A stretch of 64,000 nt of DNA, from the NCBI GenBank assembly GCA_037953625.1, contig CM075652.1, forward strand, positions 75,793,501-75,857,500. The letters run 5' to 3'. The position numbers were made by a program, and so were the translations under genes. Shown in pieces: positions 23,429-33,258 of the stretch. A model generated the notes under the pieces. The model did not search any database, had not been told where the DNA came from, and saw only the letters and a list, made by a program, of their open reading frames with translations. This DNA comes from Crotalaria pallida. Its lineage: Eukaryota; Streptophyta; Magnoliopsida; Fabales; Fabaceae. Positions within the stretch are counted from its first letter, which is position 1. The number at the start of each line of letters is the position of its first letter.

Positions 23429-24371
23429 AATCTATCAGAAACTGAAAAATCACTTTTTCAATCGCATACGAAAATCAATCAATCAACACGTAAGATCAGA
23501 GATTCAGTGAAAAAGATTAACACCTATATTCTTATTAATTACCTAGGTTATGAAAATGATTTTCCCCAATCTAATTTGAACAATTAAGATTCAATTCAAT
23601 CAATTATGAAAATCACTCTTTTCTAGGTTTTCAAGCAAGAACACAATGAATTGACTTGAATGTAAAGAGTAAGGGTTTAGAGATACGACACAGTGATTTA
23701 TCCTAGTTCACTTTCATCCACTTGAAAGCTACATCTAGTCCCCTCTTCAACCAAGAGAGATTCTTCACTATGAGGAATTAGAGTTCTCAAATTACAAGTA
23801 AATGCCTCTCAAGACTCCCTTCTTGATAGCCTACAAGAGATACTCCACACCCTTGCCTTGTAATCCTATTGATCTTCTCTCTAATCTAACCTCTACCCCT
23901 TGTTGATAATCCACACAACAAGTCTTCACTTGCTTGATGATAATCCACACACCAAGGCTTCACTTTGCTTGATTCACAACCAAGACTTCTTCTTCAATTT
24001 GAATGAACTTTGCTTGATGATAATCGACACACCAAGTCTTCTTGTTTGTTGTAGATGATTTGCCTCTTGCAAAGATTACAACACAATAGAAAACACAATG
24101 ACACTCCTATGAATATCAATCAATAGCTATGACAAATCACCATGAGAGATTCTAGAGTTCTTGATCAAAGAATATGAAAATAGAAAAGCTTTGATCTTTG
24201 AAATTGAGAGAGAATAGAGTGGCTTGATTTCTTGTAAAACTTGTATGAAAATGATTCTAGATGATCACAATAATTGGGAAAAGGTTTATATAAAATCTCC
24301 AAAAGTTATGAGACTTAAAAACTGATTTTGAGAAGTGAAAAACGTATTTTAAAAATCAGATCTACAGTGTT

Positions 24372-24432
24372 TAATCGATTATATACATGCATAATCGATT
24401 AGTAATCGATTAAACTGATTCATAATCGATTA
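24372..24432. promoter_or_regulatory. Four TAATCGATTA palindromes upstream of element C TATA box
   Basis: Starts at 24372, 24392, 24403 and 24423 give two pairs of 20-bp period, 11 bp apart. They lie about 80 bp upstream (on the minus strand) of the TATA box at 24293-24286. This is the same relative place as the U3 pairs of B, E and F. Confidence 0.65.
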
Positions 24433-24796
24433 ACCCCTGTTGAAATCACTTGAAAACTTGTTTTCTCAAAACTAAACCTTTTCTTTCAAACCTTTAAGCC
24501 ACCTATTGATTTTAGGTAAAGTGAAAACTCAAATTATGATATAATCATGCAATCAAAAGAGATTCACTACCCTCTAAGAAACTCTACCCAAACTCATCAA
24601 ATAAAAGACTAAGTCTAGAGAGGCAAATAATATTACAATAATAAAACACAAACTAGATCTTCATAAGTCTTCATGAGTTGGCTCTCTCTTCACTTGATGT
24701 TTGTTGTTGCTTGTTGAACTTGAAACTTGATCAATATCTTTGTAGCTTGTTCAAAACCTTTTGTCATTATCAAAACATTCTCAATGGAACTTACAA

Positions 24797-25716
24797 ACAC
24801 AAATGTGAGATCCACATCCAGTATCTAATACCCATGATGTTGAAGCAGAAAAATTAACTTCTATAACAAAAATATCTGAAGAAGAGGCTCCGCTTTTCTT
24901 CATTTCTTTCTCTTTAAGGTAATCTGGGCAATTCCTCTTCCAATGTCCCTCCTTGTTACAATGGAAGAAATTTCCCTCCTTAGCCACCCCACCTTTAGGC
25001 TTAAGAGCCTTAGCTACTCTAGCTTTGCCCTTATCCTTAGGTTTTTGTGCTTTCCCTTTGGCCTTACCTTTGCCCTTTCCATTTTGAACCAACAATACAG
25101 TTTTTCCCTTGTTGATATCATGCTCAGCAGTTTTCAACTTCCCTAACAATTCAGTTAGAGTGCTGTCAATGTTGTTCATGTTGTAATTCATGACAAACTG
25201 ACTAAAGCTCTGTGGTAAGGAATGCAGAACTAAGTCAACGGCCAACTCTTGACCTAGTGGGAAACCCATCCTCTCAATGTTCTCAATATAACCAATCATC
25301 TTGATTACATGATGACTAACTGGGCTTCCCTCTATCATCTTACAAGTGAAAAGGGACCTTGTGACCTCAAAACGCTCATGCCTTGCTTGCCCTTGATAGA
25401 GCTCCTTAAGGTGTACGATCATATCGTACGCACTCATGTTCTCATGAACCTTCTGAAGGTCAGGGGTCATAGTGACAAGCATGAGAGTTCCAACCTCTAA
25501 GGCATCATCTTGATGCCTACGGAAAGCATTTCGCTCAGCAGCCGGTGCATTAGCGGGGGGTGCTTCAGGGAGTGGTTGCTCTAGCACATACAACTTTTTC
25601 TCATTCCTAAGGACAATCCTTAGGTTTCGATACCAGTCCAGGAAATTAATTCCCGTCAGCTTGTCCTTCTCAAGGATTGATCGCAGTGATAAGTTGTTCG
25701 AATTGTTTGATGCCAT
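24797..25716 (-). pseudogene. Element D Gag and protease start, truncated by element C
   Basis: About 306 codons from ATG (MASNNSNNLSLRSIL). Features: the copia Gag core (FLDWYRNLRIVL, HLKELYQGQARHERFEV, MIGYIENIERMGFPL, VLHSLPQSFSQF), a Lys/Gly-rich basic tract at about 210-245, a CCHC knuckle whose first Cys is replaced by Phe (FFHCNKEGHWKRNC), then the protease active site WVLDTGCGSHIC. The frame then enters the C LTR and stops after a few foreign residues. The lost Cys would weaken RNA binding, so D was probably already impaired or the change is later decay. Confidence 0.85.
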
Positions 25717-27125
25717 GGTGATCTAACAACAAAATTAAAACAGAATTAAGATCGTGTTTATTAAATAGTTAATAAGGACTTTTATTAAATATTACTCCCA
25801 CTATTTTCCTCAAATCAATAACCCTCAATATTGACTCGGAAAATCTCAGCGCAAGATTTTCTAGTGGGACCAAGATCCATATTTCATCTTATCATGAGTC
25901 AACTTTAGCTGATCACCCACAATTAGGTTATTTAGGTAAGGAACCATTTCCCAATCACATCTCATGTGACTCTTGGATCAATTGGGTGAATAACATTTAT
26001 TCAAAATTAACTTATAAATTTATACCCAATTCTTTTGCCTATAGATCTTCAATCCTATTGAACCATCCATTTAAGTTAGACCCAATGGTTGACATAACGA
26101 ATATTACATTTTTTCCTTCGCGTCTGACCAATGTAGATAAACGTACTCTACTTTAGCAGACCCACATTCAAAACGACATCAATCAAGACGAGTGTCAAGC
26201 ATTGGAAGGCATATAACTTAATATTTCAGTTTGAGGGGTTTTATATTTAAGTGATCTCACCTATTTTATCTTACATTAACATACATTATAACGATAACAT
26301 GTATCACATACATACTATAATTATAAACTACGTGATATGGTCATGGCCTAGAAAAACTAATTCACCCAAGCCAATGAGTGAATTAAAACAAAGATCCTAA
26401 ACGCATAGCTTCTTCTCCAAGAGCATTCCTTGAATGTATGCACCGGTCCTTCTCCAAGAGCCTTCCTTAAATCTCCTTTCCTTTTCGTCTTCAAGTATTT
26501 CGCAATATTTAATAAAAATATTACAAATAGAAACCTCGTTCATGAGAGGATTTAGATGAGAAAAGAAATACATATTGAATATAGAGAGAGGCACGACACG
26601 CAGGCCGTATTTTAAAAATAAACCAAAAGAAAATAAAACATACACAAGGCGCGAAATGATTTAAGAGGCCATGACCATTCACCATACAACAAACAACATA
26701 TTAAATAAAATACATTATTATTTTATTAAAAAATTATGTTTGTTAAGAATTATGAAAAAAAAATTATATTTTATCAACTCTTGATAAAATAATAACGTAT
26801 CAACTCTTGATTAAAAAAAATAGTTACAATATGGCCAGCCAAGGAATCAAATTCCTATTTGCCTTGCCAAGGATTCAATCACGTGCATGCCCAAATTGGA
26901 ATCAGTGAAATTGGTGAAATACAAATTGGATTTCATGCGGCGCATCATCATCATGAATAGCGCAACAAGTGGTTTAGAGTTTGTGTTCATACGGCCTTGT
27001 TTGAACAGCGCATCATCATCGTGAACGGCCTTTCGCAATTTTCTTTTAATTTTCGATTAATTGCATATTATAATCATATTAAAACATGTTTAATCAAAAA
27101 TAATCAAATCATGGTTTCACAAGTG
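25717..27125 (-). other. Element D leader, no ORF
   Basis: About 1.4 kb between primer site and Gag start. It is AT-rich (especially 26690-26830) and has only short chance ORFs. No gene-like signal seen. Confidence 0.6.
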
Positions 27126-27137
27126 GCTCTGATACCA
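27126..27137 (-). other. Element D primer-binding site (initiator tRNA-Met)
   Basis: TGGTATCAGAGC on the minus strand, one base from the LTR end at 27139. Confidence 0.9.
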
Positions 27138-27176
27138 CTGTTAGGAAATAGGATGCGAAAAACGCAGCGGAAATAA

Positions 27177-27201
27177 TATATATATATATATATATATATA
27201 T
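27177..27201. repeat. (AT)n microsatellite
   Basis: An uninterrupted AT dinucleotide run inside the element D LTR. Confidence 0.95.
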
Positions 27202-27548
27202 CTTATTTCCATCCAGGATCCATGTGAAAGCATGATTTGAGATAGGGAATAAAATTACCTTTTGCAGGGAAGAGGAGACCAATGAATCTTATCACGAACG
27301 CTTCGTCAATCACGAGCACATCAATGTGTTGTGTCTCTATTGGTATCCACACGAACAAATTCCCAATTGGAATCACGTCTCTCTTCTCAGTGCTAGCAGA
27401 GAAGAGAGAGTCTGTGTATCACTCACTCTCTGATATGACGGCTAGGGTTACCGTTCTGTGTCTCACACATCTAAAAAAAACCCTAAAGCTAATAATATTA
27501 TTTTTTTATAATATTATCAGACCAACTGGTTGGGCTTTTTTAGGAGAT

Positions 27549-27622
27549 AAATTCGAATTTCATCTTTTTTGGTAGAAGATAAATTCGAATTTTATCTCTT
27601 TTGGGTGGAAGGCAAATTCGAA
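27549..27622. repeat. Three AAATTCGAATTT units with a 32-33 bp period
   Basis: The palindrome AAATTCGAATTT recurs three times within similar flanks (GATAAATTCGAATTT, ATCTTTT, GGT.GAA), so this is a short tandem repeat carrying a CpG-centred palindrome. Related AAAACGAATC units follow to about 27750. Confidence 0.75.
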
Positions 27623-28826
27623 TTTTTATCCTTATATGTAGAAGATAAAATCAAATTTATATCTTATACATAGAGATAAAACGAATCTTATCTCCAGCAT
27701 AAAAAACGAATTCTATCTTTACTTGCATAAAGATAAAAACGAATCATATCTTAATCATAACAGAAAGATTTAATTTTATAAAAATACAACTATTGTATTT
27801 TTATCAAATGTGATATCTCCAATTTTATCTGCTCTTAGTGTGTGACCATATAGGGTCCTGTAACGTTGGCAATAATGTTAAAATCACATTTTAACTTTAC
27901 AAGCAATGAACGGTATCTAGCAACACATCATTGCTACCCAAGTGACAGGAATGTCTGTGATTTGACTAAACCTTTTACTGTGACCAATGAACATGTGTAA
28001 GTTTAATCCCTTTGTCCAAATATCATAGTTACACTCATGGCATGGAACGTGTCACCCATGACTAGTGTAACCTATGGTTTCTTGATCCCTGAGTAGACGC
28101 GTCTAAACAAGTCTCCTCAATATCTCATATTGACTGTCTTGAGGATGGCCATACATTTCACCGTCTCACTCAATCAAGGGGCCCAGAGATATAATTCCTA
28201 TTGCTAAGGAAGGACAAATCCCATCTACGTCACTCACATCCCTCTACATGATTAGTCATATACCCGACTACAACCGTTATGATCACCTGGTTAAAGATGA
28301 CGTTTGATTGCGTGAAAGCATATAATTCCTCATGTTGGGAACCGTAGCGACTTCAGGTCGAAGGACCATGTACACCATTAACACTATGAGAATCGCTTAT
28401 GACACTCACTTAATAACCCATGTATCATTCTCATGGCGGGTCAATCCAGTACACAATTGTCCCAATGTGTACTTACGTGAAGACTTGATATCCCATATCC
28501 ATGACCGGTGAGATATAGTCATCAGTCTGCCACATACTAGTCTCGATGTATTATAGTTGCCCTTATTAACTATAATACTCGACTAGGGAATCTTTAAGGA
28601 TAATTATCAATCAATAAGATCTCACTATCAAGTCATGTACTTGATATTCTTATGACATTGAACTTATAATCCTAAGGACTTTATTACATCTATTTTAATT
28701 AAACAATTAAAGCATAAATATAATAAATGAAATGTCTCATTATTATTAATAGTAATAATCCATAAACATGAAATAAGTACAAGTAAAAGAGAAAATACGA
28801 TCGCCACTAGGGCACTCTCCAATAGC

Positions 28827-29283
28827 AAGTGTGTTAAGTTTGAAGTCTGAGCTTAGGAGTGATATTCGCCTCTCGTGTGAGTATCACAACATTGATAACT
28901 TGGCTCGCTTGGTCAACATGGCAAGCACATATGAAAAGGGTCTCAAACGGATGTCAGATAATGAGAGGTTTGACAAGGGCAAGGAATTGGCTCCGGAATC
29001 AGGTCCATGCTTTGACATCAACACTAGGGCAGTAGTGCCAAGAGATGTGACCCCGAATGGGGATACCCCAGGAGTTAGGCTACCATGTTCGCTATGTGGG
29101 AAGCCCCACAGGCGTCTATGTTTGCTGATGAAGCAGCACAAGAAAAAGGTCTTTGCTATATATGCGGACAACCGGGACACATTGGGACGAATTGTCCTAG
29201 ACATATCGGTGAAGGGAGCGAATAAACTAGCTCAAGGTACTTTTTATATTAATAATGCAACAACTGTTTACTTTAGTGTTTTT
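28827..29283 (+). pseudogene. Element H: degraded Ty3/gypsy gag fragment
   Basis: The fragment starts within a Gag motif (KCVKFE, then SELRSDIRLS after a frame change) and continues DNLARLVNMASTYEKGLKRM. A CCHC knuckle (CYICGQPGHIGTNC, near 29155-29200) lies in another frame, so at least two frameshifts are present. The end (QGTFYINNATTVYF) resembles the region just before a gypsy protease, with no active site. It is the oldest layer of the stack; D cut off its left side. Confidence 0.7.
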
Positions 29284-29520
29284 GCTTAGATTAAGTGTGA
29301 ACAGTGTAACCTAGAAGAAATCGATAGGTGTTAATACCTTAGCTAGAAGTTCCACCAAACACATTGATGGTATTGCCACTGGTAGAAGGTAAGGTTAGAG
29401 CTGATCACTCTAATCCTTACATCTGCTAGGGGACGATAACATCAGCGCACCAGACGATGATGTCGCTACTGATGGATGTGAGATTGGGATTGATCACCTC
29501 GATCTTCGCACCTATTGGTG
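29284..29520. other. Unassigned sequence between H fragment and element F
   Basis: Short stretch without a recognisable frame or motif; probably decayed H sequence. It resumes at 41231 after element F. Confidence 0.4.
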
Positions 29521-29792
29521 ATCGATGTAACACCCCTAATTTTCGTCTCCCGAATAATAGGAAATTAATAATAAAAAGTTTTATTATTAATTTATAGAAT
29601 TTTTCTAAATTTATGTTTTGTATTTAATTAGCCCTAAATATAAAAATAGGTGGAAATATTTTTATATGGCAAATAAATGCAAAGTATAAGGAAATTGCAT
29701 TCTGGTCCCTGGGTGAGGACTAAACAGCAATATTAGAAAGGTTCTTGGAGGGAAATATTTAAAAATAATAAATTTTAAATTTTGAACTAATC

Positions 29793-29823
29793 TAACCGGT
29801 TAGTAATGCCCTATAACCGGTTA
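29793..29823. promoter_or_regulatory. TAACCGGTTA palindrome pair in element F U3
   Basis: Two TAACCGGTTA copies with a period of exactly 21 bp, about 130 bp upstream of the TATA box. Copies extend to a 12-bp perfect stem with each other. In the 3' LTR the second copy is mutated (TGACCGGTTA). Confidence 0.65.
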
Positions 29824-30883
29824 GACGATGAACTCAGAAACTGGTTTAGTGGATTTTGATGAGTAATCACTTGGATTACTCGTTTAATCGCCACGATTGC
29901 TGCATGAATTGAGTGGCAAGACACGCGTCCAGCTGCATGTAACCTGGATTTGGCTATAAATAGGTGGATTGTTGATGGATTAGGGGTTGTTCCTATGGAT
30001 TCTTGTTGAAGAAGCTGAATTAGGGTTTTCGAATTGTTTCCTTCGATTATCCTTCGTCTTTGAGTGATAGTAATCGAGTGATACACATTCACAAAGCTCA
30101 CATCAAGAGCTTTGTGTTGATATAGAGATTTTGAGTCAAGAGTGTGTGTGTGAGGAGAAATCAGCAATCAAAGTTCAGGATTGAAAACTGAACTCTGTTC
30201 CTCTCTGATTCTGGAAGCTGTGTTGGAACCTTGATTTTGAGTAGCTCAGGTAATCTCTAGGCCTCAAATCTCTTTCTTTCGTTAGTACATGTTGCCTAGA
30301 TCATTGTCTAATCGTTTTCCCCAATTTTCTTGGCTAATTTCTATGTCAAAATTTCTGGTCTTTGGACCCTGTTGGGGAAATTCGTGGTTGAGGGCAGACT
30401 TGAGGATTTGTGAGAATCTGTGGAGTTTTCTTCAAACCAGTGTCAAATCTCCATCAAACTCTGTTGTAAGGTAAGGGAGAAGTCTATACTATACTAGATT
30501 TAGACTAAAAATCAAATGAATTAGGATTTGAGTTCATGAAATTCAAAAGGGCATTATGTGTTTTTAAGCACAAAGGCTTGGAGGCCAATTTCTTGCTCAC
30601 TGTGGTTTTGAGCAATTTTCAATTGATGCATGCAAGCTAAATGAAGACTGATTTCTGTGTTTAAATGTTTGATTTCAGTTTTGTTGTGCTAAATTGGGTT
30701 TATGTGAATTTTCATGCAATTTGATTCAATAAACTTGATGCATGCAATGTGAATGTGTTTCTGGGTGTAAGCATGTTTACTTTAAGGCATATGAACTTGG
30801 TGTATACTGGAATTTGGTTAGATTTGAGAAAGGAAGAAAATGAGTTGTTAAAACTCTTGTTTTTGTGGTCAGACTGCATAATC

Positions 30884-31291
30884 TAACCGGTTACACGATT
30901 TTTGTAACCGGTTAGACACTGTAAAATTTTCAAAGAAAAATTAGTTGCAAATCAGTTCTGAAACCTTAAAGGGTCTTTACTCAAATCTAAGCCTTAAATT
31001 CAGTATGCATAGTCTGAAACATGAGTTGTTATCATGCAAAATTCAGATTGGAAAGATTGTTATTTATGCCTTAAATTGATGGAATAATTTCAAGTGAAAT
31101 TATGTTCATTGGAAAAGAATATGTGATTTGGACTTTTGAATGATGAAACAATGGTTTTTGAGGTATAAAAATAAAGTTAAAAGTGTGTTGGATTGAGTAG
31201 AGAATTCAAGAAAAAGGGTTTTTCTGAATTGCAATGGTAAACAGTTCAGGTCTGTAATTCTAACCGGTTAGCCTGAAAGTGTAACCGGTTA
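30884..31291. promoter_or_regulatory. Two further TAACCGGTTA pairs in element F LTR
   Basis: Pairs at 30884/30905 and 31261/31282, each with a period of exactly 21 bp. All three pairs of the LTR share this period, but their 11-bp spacers have unrelated sequence. Confidence 0.65.
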
Positions 31292-31512
31292 GTACCTGAA
31301 TCTGAAAAATAAAAATTTATGTTTTAAATACCATTGAAGTTATATTACTCAATCTGGGTCTTAAAAAGGCATATTTTGAGAAAATTCAAAGGGGAATTTG
31401 ATGCCAAATACTATACCTCAATTAAATCATTCAAAAGTAGAAATTGGAATGTTTCTAAATCACATAAATTAATATAAAGATAAAACCAACCCCGATGTTT
31501 GTGCATACATAT

Positions 31513-31748
31513 AGACTGGAAGTCTGGTTGGTAGGAACGTTTATCATATTCTGGGAATATGAGGAGGGTACTCCGGGAGTACCAAAGTATAACCTACTTG
31601 ATGACACATTATAGATATCTGGCCAGTGTCCGGGACCTGGTTTTTTATGTGTTATGGGAACGTGGTGCACACTCCGGGAGTGATGCTTTTTATCCAAGTA
31701 TGGTTCGGCATTATGTTCTGGGAACTAATGTCGGTGTTCTGGGAACAC
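31513..31748 (+). other. Cluster of hairpins with a constant YGG loop in element F LTR
   Basis: AGACT/AGTCT with a GGA loop (31513-31525), then CATATTC-TGG-GAATATG (31545-31561), GGTACTC-CGG-GAGTACC (31567-31583), CACTC-CGG-GAGTG (31670-31682), GTTC-TGG-GAAC (31715-31725) and GTGTTC-TGG-GAACAC (31734-31748). The arms change while pairing is kept and the loop stays TGG or CGG. In the 3' LTR another unit, CGTTC-TGG-GAACG, is present twice near 39771-39793. Confidence 0.65.
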
Positions 31749-31972
31749 AAGGGTGTAATGGATGGACGTCCAAGATGGACTTTTAGAGGCCTCAGTTGTG
31801 GATAGAAAATCATACATCATGCCACTTGCATTATAAGAGTTATAATGTTGAAAAATTGGTGTGCTCATATGTATTTGCATTATGATCTGTCCATGATATA
31901 TTTGTGATTGTAACTTTAGTCTTTATCCATTATGTATATGTGTACACTTACTCCCTGTGCCCTGTTTAGGTG

Positions 31973-32446
31973 ATGGCCAGGTACCTAGCCTACATCGAGA
32001 TACGCCCTATCCCTAGCGGTATATGGACGTATGAGGAGCACCGTGCCACCTTTGAGGGGGAGGTGGAGATCACTCTCTACCACCCTAACCCTTTGGTGCG
32101 TGTGCGACCTCTTCGATTTAGGATCCCATTAGTCTATACTATGCATGTTCCGCCTTTTTACACATATAGAGGACCACCCCCGGCTCGACCTATGCGTCGC
32201 TTTCATAGTTTTAGATTTAGAGCTGCCACTCGTTCTCATCCTTCATCCCATGGAGTTGTCACTGAGGAGACTCCTTCCCCTGGTCCGACTGATTATGATA
32301 GGTCTACTTCTGCAGACCCTAGACCCAGTGGTGGGGTCTCTACTCAGTCAGGCGAGGTCGAGGAGGACCCTGAGGAGGATGAGAGCGAGGAGGAGGTGCA
32401 TGTCGAGCCGACTGTTTCTGCTAGAGGTGGACCCGCTGGTTCATAG
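31973..32446 (+). CDS. LTR-encoded ORF of element F, 5' LTR copy (intact)
   Basis: 157 residues from ATG (MARYLAYIEIRPIPSG) to TAG, immediately after the acceptor-like TTTAG|GTG. It is collinear with the element B ORF: RY.ACIEIRP.PSG, EGEVE.T.YHPNPL, YTMHVPPFYTY.GPPP, TRSHP, EETP and an acidic tail (EVEEDPEEDESEEE). Upstream and downstream LTR sequence is far less alike, so the coding frame is the best conserved block. No known domain, signal peptide or membrane segment is visible. I do not recognise the family. Confidence 0.6.
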   Translation: MARYLAYIEIRPIPSGIWTYEEHRATFEGEVEITLYHPNPLVRVRPLRFRIPLVYTMHVPPFYTYRGPPPARPMRRFHSFRFRAATRSHPSSHGVVTEETPSPGPTDYDRSTSADPRPSGGVSTQSGEVEEDPEEDESEEEVHVEPTVSARGGPAGS

Positions 32447-33104
32447 GAACCTGCATAGCATAGGGGTTTTGGATCCTAGATCCTAGGGATAGAGTTGTGG
32501 AGGATCTGAGGAGCTGCTGAGGACATGGAGGACTTGCTCTCGGACTTCTGCTTTTGGACTTTTGTTATATATTGTATATATTGAGAGGTCTTAGAGTGAG
32601 CCTTTATTTTGGTACAGTTGGTCTGTATATGTTTAATCAAAACTTGCTATCTCGACTTTTATCACTTGCTACTGTTAGTACTGATGGGGTTATATGTCAT
32701 GACTTTTATCACACATATATATATATGCTTTATTTTCCTCAGCAGTGCCCCATGAGTATTGTTTTTACTTCCGCGAACTCTGATTTTAATTGACGAAGGA
32801 ATTCGGCGATAAATTTATATTTCATATATTCAAATTTCATTCGAGAGGCAAATAATGCATTCAACTGATAAGTGCTGGTAACATTCTTTTTGATCACGAA
32901 AACGCGGTCTCGAAATTCTTTTCAAAGCTAAGTTATTACTATGCCGAATTCATATAATGTGTTATGTTGAAACGAGGTTTTCAATTAAGCAAGTAATAGT
33001 ATTAAAAAGGAAAAAATTTCTAGCCCTAATTTTGATAGCAAGTAGTAATCTATTTGGAAATTTTAATTATTTTCAAGTTAAATAGAGAGCGTCACACCCT
33101 TTGG

Positions 33105-33116
33105 TGGTATCAGAGC
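33105..33116 (+). other. Element F primer-binding site (initiator tRNA-Met)
   Basis: TGGTATCAGAGC, eight bases after the 5' LTR end at 33096. Confidence 0.92.
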
Positions 33117-33258
33117 ATTGGTCCTGTTCCTCATGGTCCCGAAGATGCAGCTAAGTGTGGTATTCAATGTTGATTGAATATGTTTGAGTAAGTTAGTAGT
33201 AGCATTTATGTTTTAAAGACCTTCTTAGTAACCCTAAGCCCATAGTGCAGGTCTTTCT

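Larger units (their letters stand above)
1..24795 (-). mobile_element. Element C: Sirevirus-like Ty1/copia retrotransposon, partial, split by element B
   Basis: This minus-strand element is seen from its 5' LTR (23190-24795) through its primer site (23176-23187) and Gag start (23117) into Gag, which runs off the left window edge. Element B (1165-23003) interrupts it inside gag, with GGCTT duplicated on both sides. The Gag resembles that of element E throughout: the N-terminal [14 protein letters not shown] motif, one CCHC knuckle, then an acidic Ser-rich and coiled-coil stretch. A long Gag of this kind is typical of the Sirevirus (SIRE/Maximus) copia lineage, which is an inference from family features. 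Pol and the 3' LTR lie outside the window, so its own target duplication cannot be tested. It abuts element D within D's protease coding sequence. Confidence 0.8.
23190..24795 (-). repeat. Element C 5' LTR
   Basis: About 1606 bp. On the plus strand it reads TGAGGAAACC to GAACTTACA. The inner end is fixed by the primer site; the outer end is placed by analogy with element E (CATCAAAACATG...CTACA) and by the break in D's protease frame. A minus-strand TATA box lies at 24293-24286. ATCGAT palindromes flank it on both sides. Confidence 0.8.
24796..28824 (-). mobile_element. Element D: Ty1/copia retrotransposon, 5' part
   Basis: A minus-strand element with 5' LTR (27139-28824), initiator-Met primer site, a 1.4-kb leader and Gag running into the protease, where element C interrupts it. 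The Gag (LTGINFLDWYRNLRIVL, copia-type CCHC and WVLDTGCGSHIC protease start) differs from the Sirevirus-like Gags of C and E, so D is another copia lineage. The left part lies beyond the window. Confidence 0.82.
27139..28824 (-). repeat. Element D 5' LTR
   Basis: About 1686 bp. The plus strand starts TGTTAGGAAATAGG; the other end is placed at ACTCTCCAATA, where the expected terminal CA reads TA. Contains an (AT)n microsatellite at 27177-27201 and three AAATTCGAATTT palindromes in 27549-27622. The outer end is set by the start of gag-like sequence from element H. Confidence 0.7.
30471..31969 (+). other. Candidate LTR intron of element F (5' LTR copy)
   Basis: Donor AAG|GTAAGG at 30470/30471 and acceptor CTCCCTGTGCCCTGTTTAG|GTG at 31969/31970. 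Both sites and their order match element B, although the interior has diverged. The 3' LTR has the same pair at 38585 and 40099. Confidence 0.4.
29526..33096 (+). repeat. Element F 5' LTR
   Basis: Starts TGTAACACC and ends GAGCGTCACA. In order: a TAACCGGTTA pair (29793-29823), a TATA box (GGCTATAAATAG, about 29952-29962), a donor-like site (30471), two more pairs (30884-30914, 31261-31291), the hairpin cluster (31513-31748), an acceptor-like site (31969) and the ORF (31973-32446). This is the same order as in element B. Confidence 0.93.

Noticed and set aside
28825..28829. GCAAG as the target duplication of element D
   Set aside because: The other end of D lies outside the window, so the duplication cannot be checked.
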